In this document: positions 1-7,788 of the stretch, piece after piece
How positions within the stretch are numbered: position 1 is the stretch's first letter
Layout of the letters: every line of letters starts with the position of its first letter
Source: Caenispirillum salinarum AK4
GTDB taxonomy: Bacteria > Pseudomonadota > Alphaproteobacteria > Rhodospirillales > Rhodospirillaceae
Assembly: GCF_000315795.1 (NCBI RefSeq)
Contig: NZ_ANHY01000017.1
Span: 1-64,000, forward strand
DNA: 64,000 nt
Reading direction: 5' to 3'
Position numbers and translations under genes: made by a program
The notes under the pieces: model-generated
Database searches by the model: none
Told to the model about the DNA's origin: nothing
What the model saw: only the letters and a program-made list of their open reading frames with translations

Positions 1-969
1 GACGTGGTGCGCACCGCCATCGGCGGCATGCGCATCTCCGAGACGGTGGAGGGCCTGGAGCGCTACCCCATCAACATCCGCTACCCCTACGACGACCGCA
101 CCAGCATCGAGGCCCTGCGCGACCTGCCCATGGTCACGCCCTCGGGCGCGCAGATCGGCCTGGGCGACGTGGCGGAGATCACGGTCACCGACGGGCCGGG
201 CATGATCCGGTCGGAAAACGCCCGCCTGAACGGCTGGATCTACGTCGACATCGCCGGCCGCGACCTTGGCGGCTACGTGGAGGAGGCGCGCCGCGTGGTG
301 GCCGAGCAGGTCGACCTGCCGCCGGGCTATTCCGTCGCCTGGTCGGGGCAGTTCGAGTTCCTGGAACGGGCGGAGAAGCGGCTTGGCATGATCGTGCCGG
401 TGACGCTGCTGCTGATCGTCGTGCTGCTGTTCATGGCGTTCGGGCGGGCGGTCGACGTCGCCGTCATCGTCGGCACCCTGCCCATCGCCCTGTCGGGCGG
501 GTTCTGGCTTCTGTGGATGCTGGACTTCGACCTGTCGGTGGCCGTGGTGGTCGGCTTCATCGCGCTCGCCGGCGTGGCGGTGGAGACCGCCATCATCATG
601 CAGGTCTACCTCAACCTCGCGCTCGACAAGCGGCGGAAACAGGCGGCGGCGGAGGGGCGGCCGGTCACCATGGACGACGTGCTCGACGCGGTGACGGAAG
701 GCGCGCTGCTGCGCCTGCGGCCCAAGATCATGACCGTCGCCACCATCTTCGCCGGCCTGCTGCCCATCATGATCGGCAGCGGCACGGGGGCGGAGGTCAT
801 GCGCCGCATCGCCGCGCCCATGGTCGGCGGCATGGCGACCGCGACCCTTCTCACCCTGTTCGTCATCCCGGCGGTGTTCGTGCTGGTCAACCGCATCGAC
901 GCCGTCCGCAACCCCAAAACCCTGTCCCCCACCCCCGGCGCCATGGCCCACGGCCACCCCGCCGAATGA
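1..969 (+). CDS. cusA: CusA/CzcA-type RND metal efflux pump, C-terminal part
   Basis: The 5' end is cut by the window; the reading frame is open from base 1. The 321 visible residues match the C-terminal third of heavy-metal RND pumps (CusA/CzcA). There is a periplasmic porter segment, then several hydrophobic helices from about residue 130, including the family's short loop with conserved charged residues after 'VAVETAIIMQVYL'. Such pumps export Cu(I)/Ag(I) or divalent metals from periplasm and cytoplasm using the proton gradient, in a tripartite complex with CusB and CusC. A CusF-like copper protein follows 23 bp downstream, which favours copper or silver as substrate. Substrate assignment is inferred from that neighbour. 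Confidence 0.9.
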   Translation, partial: DVVRTAIGGMRISETVEGLERYPINIRYPYDDRTSIEALRDLPMVTPSGAQIGLGDVAEITVTDGPGMIRSENARLNGWIYVDIAGRDLGGYVEEARRVVAEQVDLPPGYSVAWSGQFEFLERAEKRLGMIVPVTLLLIVVLLFMAFGRAVDVAVIVGTLPIALSGGFWLLWMLDFDLSVAVVVGFIALAGVAVETAIIMQVYLNLALDKRRKQAAAEGRPVTMDDVLDAVTEGALLRLRPKIMTVATIFAGLLPIMIGSGTGAEVMRRIAAPMVGGMATATLLTLFVIPAVFVLVNRIDAVRNPKTLSPTPGAMAHGHPAE

Positions 970-992
970 GTCACTCCAGGAGACTTGAACCC

Positions 993-1340
993 ATGAAGAC
1001 GATCCTTTTCACCGCCGCCGTTCTCGCCGTTCAGCCGGCCGCCGCCATGGCGGGGTCCTCCCACGCCATGTCCGACCACTCCAAGATGGCCGGGGCGGCG
1101 CATAGAGAGGAAGCGGCCGTCGCCGGTACCGGCACGGTCAACAGCGTCGACGCGGACGCCCGCAAGATCAACGTGACGCACGAGCCCATCCCGGCCATCG
1201 GCTGGCCGGCCATGACCATGGATTTCGCCGTGGCCGAGGGCGTGGACTTCGCCGCGCTGGAGGCGGGCGCGCCCGTGTCCTTCACCCTGAAGCGGGGTGT
1301 TGACGGCATCTATATGATTGAGACGGTGCAATCCCGGTAA
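993..1340 (+). CDS. cusF: CusF-like periplasmic copper-binding protein
   Basis: A 115-residue protein with an N-terminal signal peptide ending near 'AAAMAG' and a C-terminal CusF/EcfB domain. The visible copper-site signature is the W-P-A-M-T-M segment, where Trp and two Met coordinate or cap Cu(I)/Ag(I) in CusF. It starts at the ATG after an AGGAG-type ribosome site and lies 23 bp after the efflux pump gene, so it is probably co-transcribed. Its known family role is to carry Cu(I)/Ag(I) in the periplasm and deliver it to the CusCBA pump. The N-terminal part is Met- and His-rich (MSDHSKM), consistent with metal binding. Confidence 0.9.
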   Translation: MKTILFTAAVLAVQPAAAMAGSSHAMSDHSKMAGAAHREEAAVAGTGTVNSVDADARKINVTHEPIPAIGWPAMTMDFAVAEGVDFAALEAGAPVSFTLKRGVDGIYMIETVQSR

Positions 1341-1350
1341 GGGAAGAAGC

Positions 1351-1380
1351 GGCGGCGGACGCCTTGGCGCCTCCGCCGCC
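1351..1380 (+). terminator. GC-rich hairpin after cusF
   Basis: An inverted repeat with arms GGCGGCGGA and TCCGCCGCC closes a short loop 10 bp after the cusF stop codon. There is no long T run, so termination would be weak or Rho-assisted. Confidence 0.4.
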
Positions 1381-1528
1381 CTTCGTGTCCGCCTGCTCGG
1401 CGGCGGGCCGTGCTGCGGTCGCTCTCTTTCGCAGGCCCTAGGCGACGGCGCAAGGCGACTCCTTTCCCAAAGCCCCTCCGACTGTCCCATAGGCGCGAAC
1501 GTCGGAGAGTTACGGGTCTGGGCCGGAG

Positions 1529-1753
1529 GTGGGGGAGCCGCCTGGCTGCCACATGGACGTGGACATGGTCTCCTTCACCGGATCGACAGAACCGGGGCGC
1601 CGGTTCCTGAGCTATTCCGCCGGCTCCAACCTGAAGGAAGTCGTGCTGGAGATGGTCGGCAAGAACCCGTGCATCGTCATGAATGATGCGGAAAACCTGG
1701 AGGACATCCCGACGCCGGTCTATGGCGTGCAGCAGGGCCACCACCTGTCGTGA
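1529..1753 (+). pseudogene. Aldehyde dehydrogenase remnant
   Basis: About 50 residues match the middle of the aldehyde dehydrogenase superfamily: the cofactor-site segment DVDMVSFTGST, then SNLKEVVLE and KNPCIVMNDAENLED. In functional enzymes this lies about 30 to 50 residues before the catalytic cysteine. Here homology stops after 'NLED' and the frame ends 15 residues later with unrelated sequence. The family's glycine pair (LE-GGK) has become LEMVGK. The N-terminal half, catalytic Cys and C-terminal domain are all absent. It is a small relic of an NAD(P)-dependent dehydrogenase of the gamma-glutamyl-aminobutyraldehyde type, and is almost certainly not functional. Confidence 0.7.
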
Positions 1754-1763
1754 CCGCCAAGCG

Positions 1764-1792
1764 GACCCGGCCGGCCCCCTGCCGGCCGGGTC
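1764..1792 (+). terminator. Rho-independent terminator-like hairpin
   Basis: A perfect 12-bp stem (GACCCGGCCGGC paired with GCCGGCCGGGTC) around a 5-nt loop, followed by TCTTCGG. It lies 11 bp after the aldehyde dehydrogenase remnant and may be the original terminator of that lost gene. It also faces the end of the convergent cupin gene. Confidence 0.55.
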
Positions 1793-1864
1793 TTCGGCTG
1801 GTGCCGTTGCCGATGGTCTCTGGCGCGGGATGTGGACCCATCGACGCGGATAAGTCCTTTTCGC

Positions 1865-2314
1865 TCACTGCGCCGCATCGTCTGCCTTCGCTTCTTGCTC
1901 AAGGAAGGCGGCGTCGACGGGGCTGACTTGGAAGACCACTGCCTTGGCGGGCACGTCGCCCTTGTTCACGACGCGCATCCGGGCGTTCAACGGTTCCGCC
2001 GTCGCGTCCCCGGCAGTCAGTTCGTTCACCTCCTTGCCTTCGACCTCCATCGAAAGGGAGCCTTCTCGAACGAAGACGTAAACCGGCGAGGGGTGAGTGT
2101 GCCAGGCGGCCGCGGTTTTCGGATCAACGGTCGCGGTGACGACTCTGATCTTGTGCTTGCCGGCCGGCAGTTCGATCTCCTGGCCCAAGACCTCAACGAG
2201 TTGGGACGCCGGCTTGTCTATTTCCTTGATGCCACCAGCGTCTTGAGCCAATGCGGCGGGTGCGCCAACAGCGAGCATGGAGGCGGCGGCGGAGACAAGT
2301 AGAACCTGTCGCAT
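1865..2314 (-). CDS. Secreted cupin-domain protein
   Basis: A 149-residue protein that starts at the ATG at 2314, preceded by GGAGA, and begins with a signal peptide (MRQVLLVSAAASMLAVG...AALAQ). The mature part is a single cupin_2 barrel, with the first cupin motif seen as H-T-H-P-S-P-V-Y-V-F and a glutamate about 15 residues later. Such proteins bind a metal in a small beta-barrel and may be enzymes or sensors; no specific reaction can be assigned. It lies alone between two remnants, so it probably arrived with the mobile DNA around it. Confidence 0.75.
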   Translation of the reverse strand: MRQVLLVSAAASMLAVGAPAALAQDAGGIKEIDKPASQLVEVLGQEIELPAGKHKIRVVTATVDPKTAAAWHTHPSPVYVFVREGSLSMEVEGKEVNELTAGDATAEPLNARMRVVNKGDVPAKAVVFQVSPVDAAFLEQEAKADDAAQ

Positions 2315-2388
2315 TTGCTTTCTCCAATGCCATTCCCCCGCTGTCCACCGGGTAACAGGACGGCAGGCCGCGCGTTTCATTCTCTATC

Positions 2389-2865
2389 ATGCAATTGTGG
2401 ACGACCCTCACGACCCAAAGATTCGGGAAGGCTTCGACGGAAAGAGCGGCTTCAATCCGGCTGACCGACTTCCACGGCCTGCCCGAGGAGATCGTCATGG
2501 ACAACGGCCCGGAGATGACCAGCAAGGCCATGTTCCTGTGGTCGCTCAAAACGGGTGTCCGGTTGCGGTTCATCCAGCCGGGCAAGCCGATGCAGAATGG
2601 CTTCGTCGAGAGCTTCAACGGGCGGTTCCGTGATGAATGCCTCAACGAGCACTGGTTCACCAGCCTCACCGAGGCCCGCCGCATTATCGAGACCTGGCGG
2701 CGCCACTACAACGAGGAGCGCCCGCACAGCGCCCTGGACTACGACACGCCGTCAAACCTTGCCCGACGGTCTGCTGGCCTTCGGTCGCACACGGCTCCCT
2801 CCGGCCAGCAGCCCGTCGCCAGCAGCGGCCAGAACATGATATCAACCGAAACACTCACCCTCTGA
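2389..2865 (+). pseudogene. IS3-family transposase OrfB, C-terminal fragment
   Basis: The frame carries the second half of an IS3-group integrase core: the second catalytic Asp in [11 protein letters not shown] and the catalytic Glu in [15 protein letters not shown], then the conserved end [16 protein letters not shown]. The N-terminal helix-turn-helix part and the first catalytic Asp region are missing, and residues before about 2470 do not match the family. The natural stop is kept. Without the first Asp it cannot transpose. OrfA of an IS3 element lies downstream (3340 onward) rather than upstream, so the two are parts of different or rearranged copies. Confidence 0.85.
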
Positions 2866-2910
2866 ACGGATCGACTTCAGGGGGAAGGTCAGCTGCTCCA
2901 GATCAGGAGG

Positions 2911-3312
2911 TTGCCGGGCGTCGTTGCCGCCCCGCCATATTGGCAGCGGCTATGCGCGTTCGCTCGCGCCGGTTACCTTGTGGACGTTCTTCGGGAGTTT
3001 GATTTCGACGTTCAGGACCTGTCTATCGCTGTCAATGCCATGCACGACGGCCTTGATTGGCTGGCGCAGGCGGTGAGCCTGCGAACAGAGCCGATGTGGG
3101 CGTCGACATCGGTTCAGAACGTTGAGTTGGCTGCGGAAATAGTGGGAAGGCTCTGTTTGCTGCGCGAGCGAGAAACGCTCGCCGGGCGATCTTTTCCGAT
3201 GAGCATAAAACTAGACGCAGCTATCCGACCGATGACCGACCGAGGCGCTCATCCGTTCGCGCCCGGCCCTCTGTGCCAACGTCCTTGCGGCACTCTAATG
3301 GGTGTCGTTTAG
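2911..3312 (+). CDS. Unrecognised open frame between IS3 pieces
   Basis: The 474 bases between the two IS3 remnants (2866-3339) contain one open frame of 133 codons that I do not recognise. It has a locally plausible helical stretch (from FDFDVQDLSIAV to RLCLLRERETL) but a weak start (TTG) and no clear ribosome site. Its last bases run into the sequence just before the IS3 OrfA gene, which may be the left end of that element. It could be a fragment of a host gene caught between insertions, or noncoding. Nothing else is visible in the interval. Confidence 0.2.
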   Translation: MPGVVAAPPYWQRLCAFARAGYLVDVLREFDFDVQDLSIAVNAMHDGLDWLAQAVSLRTEPMWASTSVQNVELAAEIVGRLCLLRERETLAGRSFPMSIKLDAAIRPMTDRGAHPFAPGPLCQRPCGTLMGVV

Positions 3313-3339
3313 TGAGTTCGACAGAGGGGAAGCCGAGCG

Positions 3340-3804
3340 ATGACCAAGGGTGCGCCTACGTTTGCAGTTGATGGGCCCGTGCCTTCACCGGCACCTCCGG
3401 ATCCGGAGGTGCCGGTGAAGGCACGGCGGCGCACGTTCACGGCCGCCTACAAGCTGGCGATCCTGGCAGAGCTGGACAAAGCCAAGCCCGGCGAGACGGG
3501 CGCGGACCTGCGGCGAGAGGGCCTGTACTCATCCTCTCTCGTCGAGTGGCGGCGACAGCGGGCGCAGGGAAAGCTGCGGCCGAAGGAGCCCGCGCGGCGG
3601 GGGCCGCCCGCCACCGTTCCGGCGGCCGATGCCGCGGAGATGGAGAAGCTCCGGCGCGAGAACGCGCGCCTTGCCCGCCAACTCACCAAGGCTCAGCTTG
3701 TCATAGATATCCAAAAAAAGCCTCCGGATGCACCTCCTTCTGATCGCCCCGCTCGTCCAAGGGCTTTTCAAAGATCTGGCCCAGTTGCGAGAGATACCTG
3801 TTGA
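3340..3804 (+). pseudogene. IS3-family transposase OrfA, truncated
   Basis: The first 125 residues match the IS3-type OrfA: helix-turn-helix RRRTFTAAYKLAIL, then GLYSSSLVEWRRQR, then a leucine-zipper-like stretch MEKLRRENARLARQL ending in VIDIQKK. Homology stops at about 3719, exactly at the A-rich A7G run where IS3 elements make the -1 frameshift that produces the OrfAB transposase. The bases beyond belong to the opposing recombinase remnant, so the last 28 codons are foreign. OrfB is missing from this copy. The ATG at 3340 has a GAGGGGAAG ribosome site. Confidence 0.85.
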
Positions 3805-4858
3805 TCGTCTTTAAGGAGAGGCGGCGCGTCACGTCCTCAATGCTGGTCTTGCCCGTCAGACGCTCTGCAATCTGCCGCTTTGCCGCCCTGTCACCACGAG
3901 CGGCGCGGGCCTTGAGATCATCCATCTTCTTTGCGAGGGCGACCTGCTGCTGGACCGTCATGCCCTTTCTGTAGATGCTCCGGTTAACGAGATACGGTAC
4001 TTCGCACAAGAAGTCTCGGAACTTCAGGACCTGCTCTCTGGTCAAGTCGGCCTTCGTCGTCACGCCCGTGACCTCCTGGAACCAGCTCAGAGCGCGCCGC
4101 GCTTGTTCGGTTGTCTTCACATTTTTCCAGTCCTGCTTCGTCTTTTAGCGCAGGGCCGTCTCGAAAGCCTCATCCAGTTCGGTCTTTTCGCCCGACTTCC
4201 TGGCTTGCTCCGCGGATGCCGCCGCTTCGGGCGCATTCGATGGTGCCGCGATAGCGGTGACGGCGGCCTCGCGGTCGCACGTTTCCGACTTGCCGCTTTT
4301 CTCGTCGGCGGGCTGCTTTGCCGGTTCCGGGGCCTTCGCGTGGATGGGCGTGGCGCGCGGTTTCGGCACGGCCGCAACCGTTTCCGTCGTGACCATTGGA
4401 GGGGCGACCGCCGGCGCGGTCGGCGCGGAAACGGGAAGGGGCGCATCGCCGTAGTTCCCCGCCATCCGCGCCTCGAAGACATCATGCGCCCGGACCACCG
4501 CAGACAGGGCGTTATGGCAGAGCGCGCGGTGCGCATGAGTGTCGGGAGCCACGGAATGCCCCAGAATGGCCGCAGCAACTCCGGCCCATTTCTCGCCCAT
4601 CCACCACTGGTACCCGTTGCGGGCGCGCTCCGCGATCTGCCGTCCCAATGCGTAGCTCTGGCGATGGTGCGCATAGCCCTCGGGCTCCGCGTCGGCGAAC
4701 GCCAGTTCCGCGGCCTCCAGCCCCTCCAGAACCCGTTCAAACACCCAATTGCTCACAGCGTCGCGCATCTCCGGCTGGAGTGCCTCTTGCACGGACGACA
4801 TGAGGGCAGCGGGATCGAGAACCGTGGGCAGATCGGCAAGGGCAGCGGTGGCTGACAT
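3701..4858 (-). pseudogene. Tyrosine recombinase remnant, nonsense codon plus truncation
   Basis: Read from the ATG at 4858, the first 237 codons encode an unrecognised Ala/Pro-rich N-terminal region and stop at a TAA at 4147-4145. The same frame then continues without a break into a typical core-binding (SAM-like) domain: KTKQDWKNVKTTEQARRALSWF, RSIYRKGMT and LSLKTINRYLSQL. This aligns in order with the equivalent region of the intact recombinase at 4977-6605 (RSIYKGLTGPQ, HPKTNNKHVGSLRAIF). The catalytic domain is absent because the frame runs into IS3 OrfA DNA near 3719. The stop splits one gene rather than separating two. It lies 118 bp downstream of the intact recombinase on the same strand. 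Confidence 0.75.
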
Positions 4859-4976
4859 AACGAGGGAACTCTGCGGCTGTGCTCCGGCCGAGCGCCGCGC
4901 GCGCGCTCGAGCCTTCCACACCCTTGAGATATGCGGCGTTCTGAAAACGAGCGCGAATTTCGCAGAAAATTTTCGA

Positions 4977-6605
4977 TCAGCCGCCGGAATGCCCTTCTTC
5001 ACTCCCCTCGGTGATGGCCAGAGCACGCCGCACGTCGCCCGCGTAATGCACGTCTTCGAGGTAGGGCAGAAGGTCCGCCACCTCGAACCCGCTGAAGTAG
5101 TGCTCGTAGTTCACCCCGCCGTGCTCGTGGCCGAGCAGATAGTGGCGGCCGGCGTCGGATCGGTGCTTGCGCTGGATGGAGGTGTTGAAGGTCTTGCGGA
5201 GAGCGTGGAAGTCGCGGCCCGGATGGTCGAGCCCGATCCGCTTCCGGTAGCTGCCGAACACCTTCGAGAACTGGTACCCGAGCGTGTTGTCGGGGCCTCC
5301 GGGCCGGAGTTCGGGGAAGATCGCCTTGTGCCCGCGGGCGCGCATCGCCGCCGCGTGCTCGGGAAGGCCGAGGTCGACCAGAAGCGGGTGGAGCGGCACG
5401 GTGCGCTCCGACGCCTCCGTCTTCAGGCGCTGCGTCTCGGAGGCCTGGATGCGCAGGCACCAGGCCCCGCCGATGTTCATGACGGCGTTGACGGGAATGC
5501 GCAGCGCCTCCTCCAGGCGAAGGCCGTTGAATCCGGCAAGGAGCGGCGCCCAGTAGAGCGCGTCCTTCGTGATCCGGGCGCCGGGTTCATGCCGGGCGTC
5601 GCCGTGTCCCTGATACAGGGGCGAGGCGAACAGCCGGACCAGGTCGTCGTCGCTCCAAACGTCACGCCGCCGGCGCTGGTTCTTCTTCATCTTGGCCTTG
5701 CTGAAGAACAGGCCGGCGAAGGGGTTCGTGTCCTTCGCCCGGTAGTGATGCTCTTCGGCGAAGGCGAAGATGGCGCGGAGGGAGCCGACGTGCTTGTTGT
5801 TGGTCTTGGGATGCAGCCGCTCGAGCAGTTTCTCCACCGCCATCTCGGAGCGCCCGATCATGCGGTCGCGTTCCTCGGCGGCGGCCGCGTCGCCCTGTTC
5901 GGCCCGGCGGACGAGCGTCTCGAGCCGGTCGGCCTTGGCGATCGACTGTGGCCCGGTCAGGCCCTTGTAGATGCTCCGGCCGTGCCACGCCGGGAGCCGC
6001 CCGAGCAGGCGCTGGAAGTCCGATGCGTCGATTGCCGTGAGACCGCGCGCCGTACGCTCCCCGATCATCTCGGTGAAGAGGGCGACCGCCCGATCCGCGT
6101 CGCGCACCGTCTTGCCGGTCCATTCGGTCTGGCCCTTGCTCTCGACGCAAGCGGCGAAGAGGTCGGGAAGGGCGACGTCCCGACGCAGGGTCTCGGCCGG
6201 CACCGGCGTCGGAGGCGTCGGCGCCGCCGCCTGCGGTTGGGGCGGCTCGGCAAGCGGCGGGGCGACGAGCCTCTGCACCAGATCGACGGCCCCGGCGATG
6301 GCGGCCCGCAGAAGCCGGACGAGCCTGTGGGCGAGGGAGGCGGGCTCGGGATCAGCGGCGGGAAGAAGGGCGGCGATCCGATCCGCGGGGTCCGGCGGGA
6401 TTCTCAGCGGCTGAGAATCCTCCTCGGCATAGGCGACATGGGCGAAGACGGCGGCCACGCGGGCCGCGCGCGCCCGGGCGGTCCGAAGGCATCGCGTGTG
6501 CAGGGAAAGCTGGATTTCCGCGGGGTCGCCGGCCTCGCGGAGCCGGGAGGGGATGCGTCTGCGCCAGTGGTAGACGGCGCCGCGACGGAACACGTGCTCG
6601 GGCAT
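4977..6605 (-). CDS. Tyrosine recombinase/integrase with DUF6538-like N-terminus
   Basis: A 542-residue phage-type integrase. The first 60 residues (HVFRRGAVYHWRRRIPSRL) are the arm-binding region seen in DUF6538 integrases; a Pro/Ala linker follows to about 140, then a core-binding domain and the catalytic domain. The catalytic set is visible: Arg in GFNGLRLEEAL, His-x-x-Arg in FHALRKTF, His in LLGHEHGG and the nucleophile Tyr in VNYEHYF. The gene starts 130 bp from a 19-bp copy of the tRNA-Gln 3' end (6735-6753) and reads away from it, the usual layout for an integrase beside its attachment site. It is probably the integrase of a second, left-hand island. Confidence 0.9.
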   Translation of the reverse strand: MPEHVFRRGAVYHWRRRIPSRLREAGDPAEIQLSLHTRCLRTARARAARVAAVFAHVAYAEEDSQPLRIPPDPADRIAALLPAADPEPASLAHRLVRLLRAAIAGAVDLVQRLVAPPLAEPPQPQAAAPTPPTPVPAETLRRDVALPDLFAACVESKGQTEWTGKTVRDADRAVALFTEMIGERTARGLTAIDASDFQRLLGRLPAWHGRSIYKGLTGPQSIAKADRLETLVRRAEQGDAAAAEERDRMIGRSEMAVEKLLERLHPKTNNKHVGSLRAIFAFAEEHHYRAKDTNPFAGLFFSKAKMKKNQRRRRDVWSDDDLVRLFASPLYQGHGDARHEPGARITKDALYWAPLLAGFNGLRLEEALRIPVNAVMNIGGAWCLRIQASETQRLKTEASERTVPLHPLLVDLGLPEHAAAMRARGHKAIFPELRPGGPDNTLGYQFSKVFGSYRKRIGLDHPGRDFHALRKTFNTSIQRKHRSDAGRHYLLGHEHGGVNYEHYFSGFEVADLLPYLEDVHYAGDVRRALAITEGSEEGHSGG

Positions 6606-6677
6606 GACGGCCTCCTTGTGGGCCGCCTCGTCGTCGGATTCTCAGGGATGTGGGGCACCCCTGTGGTACAAACGACG

Positions 6678-6704
6678 AAAGCGGCCGCCTGGGGCGACCG
6701 CTTT
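6678..6704 (-). terminator. Terminator-like hairpin beside the distal att site
   Basis: The stem AAAGCGG / CCGCTTT extends through CGCC / GGCG with one mismatch. Read on the minus strand it is followed by CGTCGTTTG. It sits 30 bp beyond the tRNA-Gln 3'-end copy, where a tRNA terminator would be expected, and so may be the original terminator of tRNA-Gln before the island was inserted. Confidence 0.5.
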
Positions 6705-6734
6705 TCGAGGACTTCCGCGGCTTTCAGCGCGGGT

Positions 6735-6753
6735 TTGGCTGGGGGACCAGGAC
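6735..6753. repeat. Distal attachment site (att) of the tRNA-Gln island
   Basis: The 19 bases TTGGCTGGGGGACCAGGAC are identical, in the same orientation, to 25139-25157, which is the CCA end, acceptor strand and part of the T arm of tRNA-Gln. The match ends abruptly at both sides. A duplicated tRNA 3' end is the expected product of integrase-mediated insertion. Confidence 0.85.
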
Positions 6754-7015
6754 ACGCAGCCAAGCTGGAATGGCCTGCGTAAGCCCCTCAAAAACCTGCA
6801 AATTCGTTGACGCGCCGGAATGCAGCGGACGCCTCAGTGGACCACTGCGGCGGACCATTGTCAACGGCCGTCTTGTCGCCGGAGATGCCGCTCATGCGGC
6901 AGTGGCTCGCGGGCCGTTGAGATTCTCCGCAAGCAGACAACAAGGATAAATCACGACACAAGGAGGTGCATAAGCACATAGATGGCCGACACATCTAAAG
7001 CGCTGCAAAGTAATG

Positions 7016-7044
7016 TTGACAACTGGCGAAGTACCCAAGGATAA
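7016..7044 (+). promoter_or_regulatory. Sigma-70-type promoter candidate
   Basis: TTGACA at 7016-7021 and GGATAA at 7039-7044 with a 17-bp spacer, about 100 bp before the first gene of the 7143-9731 operon. The rest of the 390 bases between the att site and this operon shows no gene. Confidence 0.4.
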
Positions 7045-7142
7045 AAAGCGTTGCGATCAGGCTTGTATTCTGTAGTGTAGCTGACGTGCTCGATGCGGCA
7101 TGCAACGTGAGCACCGCATTTATCGGTGAGCGGAGTGCGAGG

Positions 7143-7409
7143 ATGACAGGCGTCACTAACTACAGCCAATGGCTATGCCGAGGAGATGCGCTGGTGCTGG
7201 TGGCAGATGACGGCGCGTGCCTGGGAGTTCGCCGAGGTGTGGTTGTCGCCATCCAAGCCGATTGCATGGACGGAGATGAGACTCGCCTCCTGGTGGGGCG
7301 CGAGTGGCTGTCGGTGGAGGCGCCGTTTAGTGCAATTGCTGACTGGTTTTCTGGGCATGGCTCTGAGCGACGAGCAGGGCATCGTCGGAAGGTCTCCGAT
7401 GTACGATGA
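7143..7409 (+). CDS. Small beta-rich protein, FlbD-like pattern (unknown function)
   Basis: An 88-residue protein with no recognised domain. Its pattern (short strands, V-A-D-D-G, a variable turn, then G-R-E-W-L-S-V-E-A-P-F and a short helix) resembles the protein at 22846-23082 of the same island and, loosely, the small FlbD/YlzI fold; the latter is inference only. A GGAG site precedes the ATG at 7143. It is the first gene of a tight four-gene run: its last 11 bases overlap the next gene, followed by the AAA+ ATPase and the HNH protein. The close packing suggests a joint role with them. Confidence 0.6.
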   Translation: MTGVTNYSQWLCRGDALVLVADDGACLGVRRGVVVAIQADCMDGDETRLLVGREWLSVEAPFSAIADWFSGHGSERRAGHRRKVSDVR

Positions 7410-7776
7410 GGTGGAGCCGCATGAACAGGTGCTTATCATTAAGAGACTGCTGCGCCTCGCACACCGTGTCTTGGCGCGGCAACTTGCGACCGAGCCGGAA
7501 CTCGTGGATAGGATCCGAGAGGCGCTTGATGTCGCATTGCAGCAGCCGATGACTCTTGCCGACCCAGCGGCGCTGCTGGAGTGGCAGAGGTTGCTCGATT
7601 TCCCACCAACCCTCGTGCGGCGTGCGATCACCATGCAGGGCCGGGCGATGGACCTGATGCGTGCCGTCAGCCCACTCCTATCAGCAAGGCCATGCAGTGA
7701 GGCCGAGCGGCAGCGGCTATGGCAACTGGCGGTCAAGGGCTGCCTTCACGCGAAGTCGCGTCTGCCTCTGGAGTGA
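7399..7776 (+). CDS. Small helical protein of the AAA+/HNH operon
   Basis: A 125-residue protein, predicted mainly helical (VLIIKRLLRLAHRVLARQLA, VRRAITMQGRAMDLMRAV), without a recognised domain. I chose the ATG at 7399 because GGAAGG lies 8 bases before it; an ATG at 7357 is also in frame. It overlaps the preceding gene by 11 bases and ends 12 bases before the AAA+ gene, so it is translationally linked to both. It could be an adaptor or substrate-recruiting partner of the ATPase, but no direct evidence supports that. Confidence 0.6.
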   Translation: MYDEVEPHEQVLIIKRLLRLAHRVLARQLATEPELVDRIREALDVALQQPMTLADPAALLEWQRLLDFPPTLVRRAITMQGRAMDLMRAVSPLLSARPCSEAERQRLWQLAVKGCLHAKSRLPLE

Positions 7777-7788
7777 TGGAGAGGAGCG

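Noticed and set aside
1318-1686. Plus-strand frame after cusF
   Set aside because: It runs through the hairpin and the aldehyde dehydrogenase relic in another frame; no family similarity.
4145-5026. A separate gene upstream of 4145
   Set aside because: The frame continues past the stop into the recombinase core-binding domain in the same phase, so it is better read as the 5' half of one broken gene.
4749-6782. A 677-codon open frame on the plus strand
   Set aside because: It is antisense to the integrase with clear catalytic motifs; long antisense frames are expected at this GC content, and no domain is recognisable.
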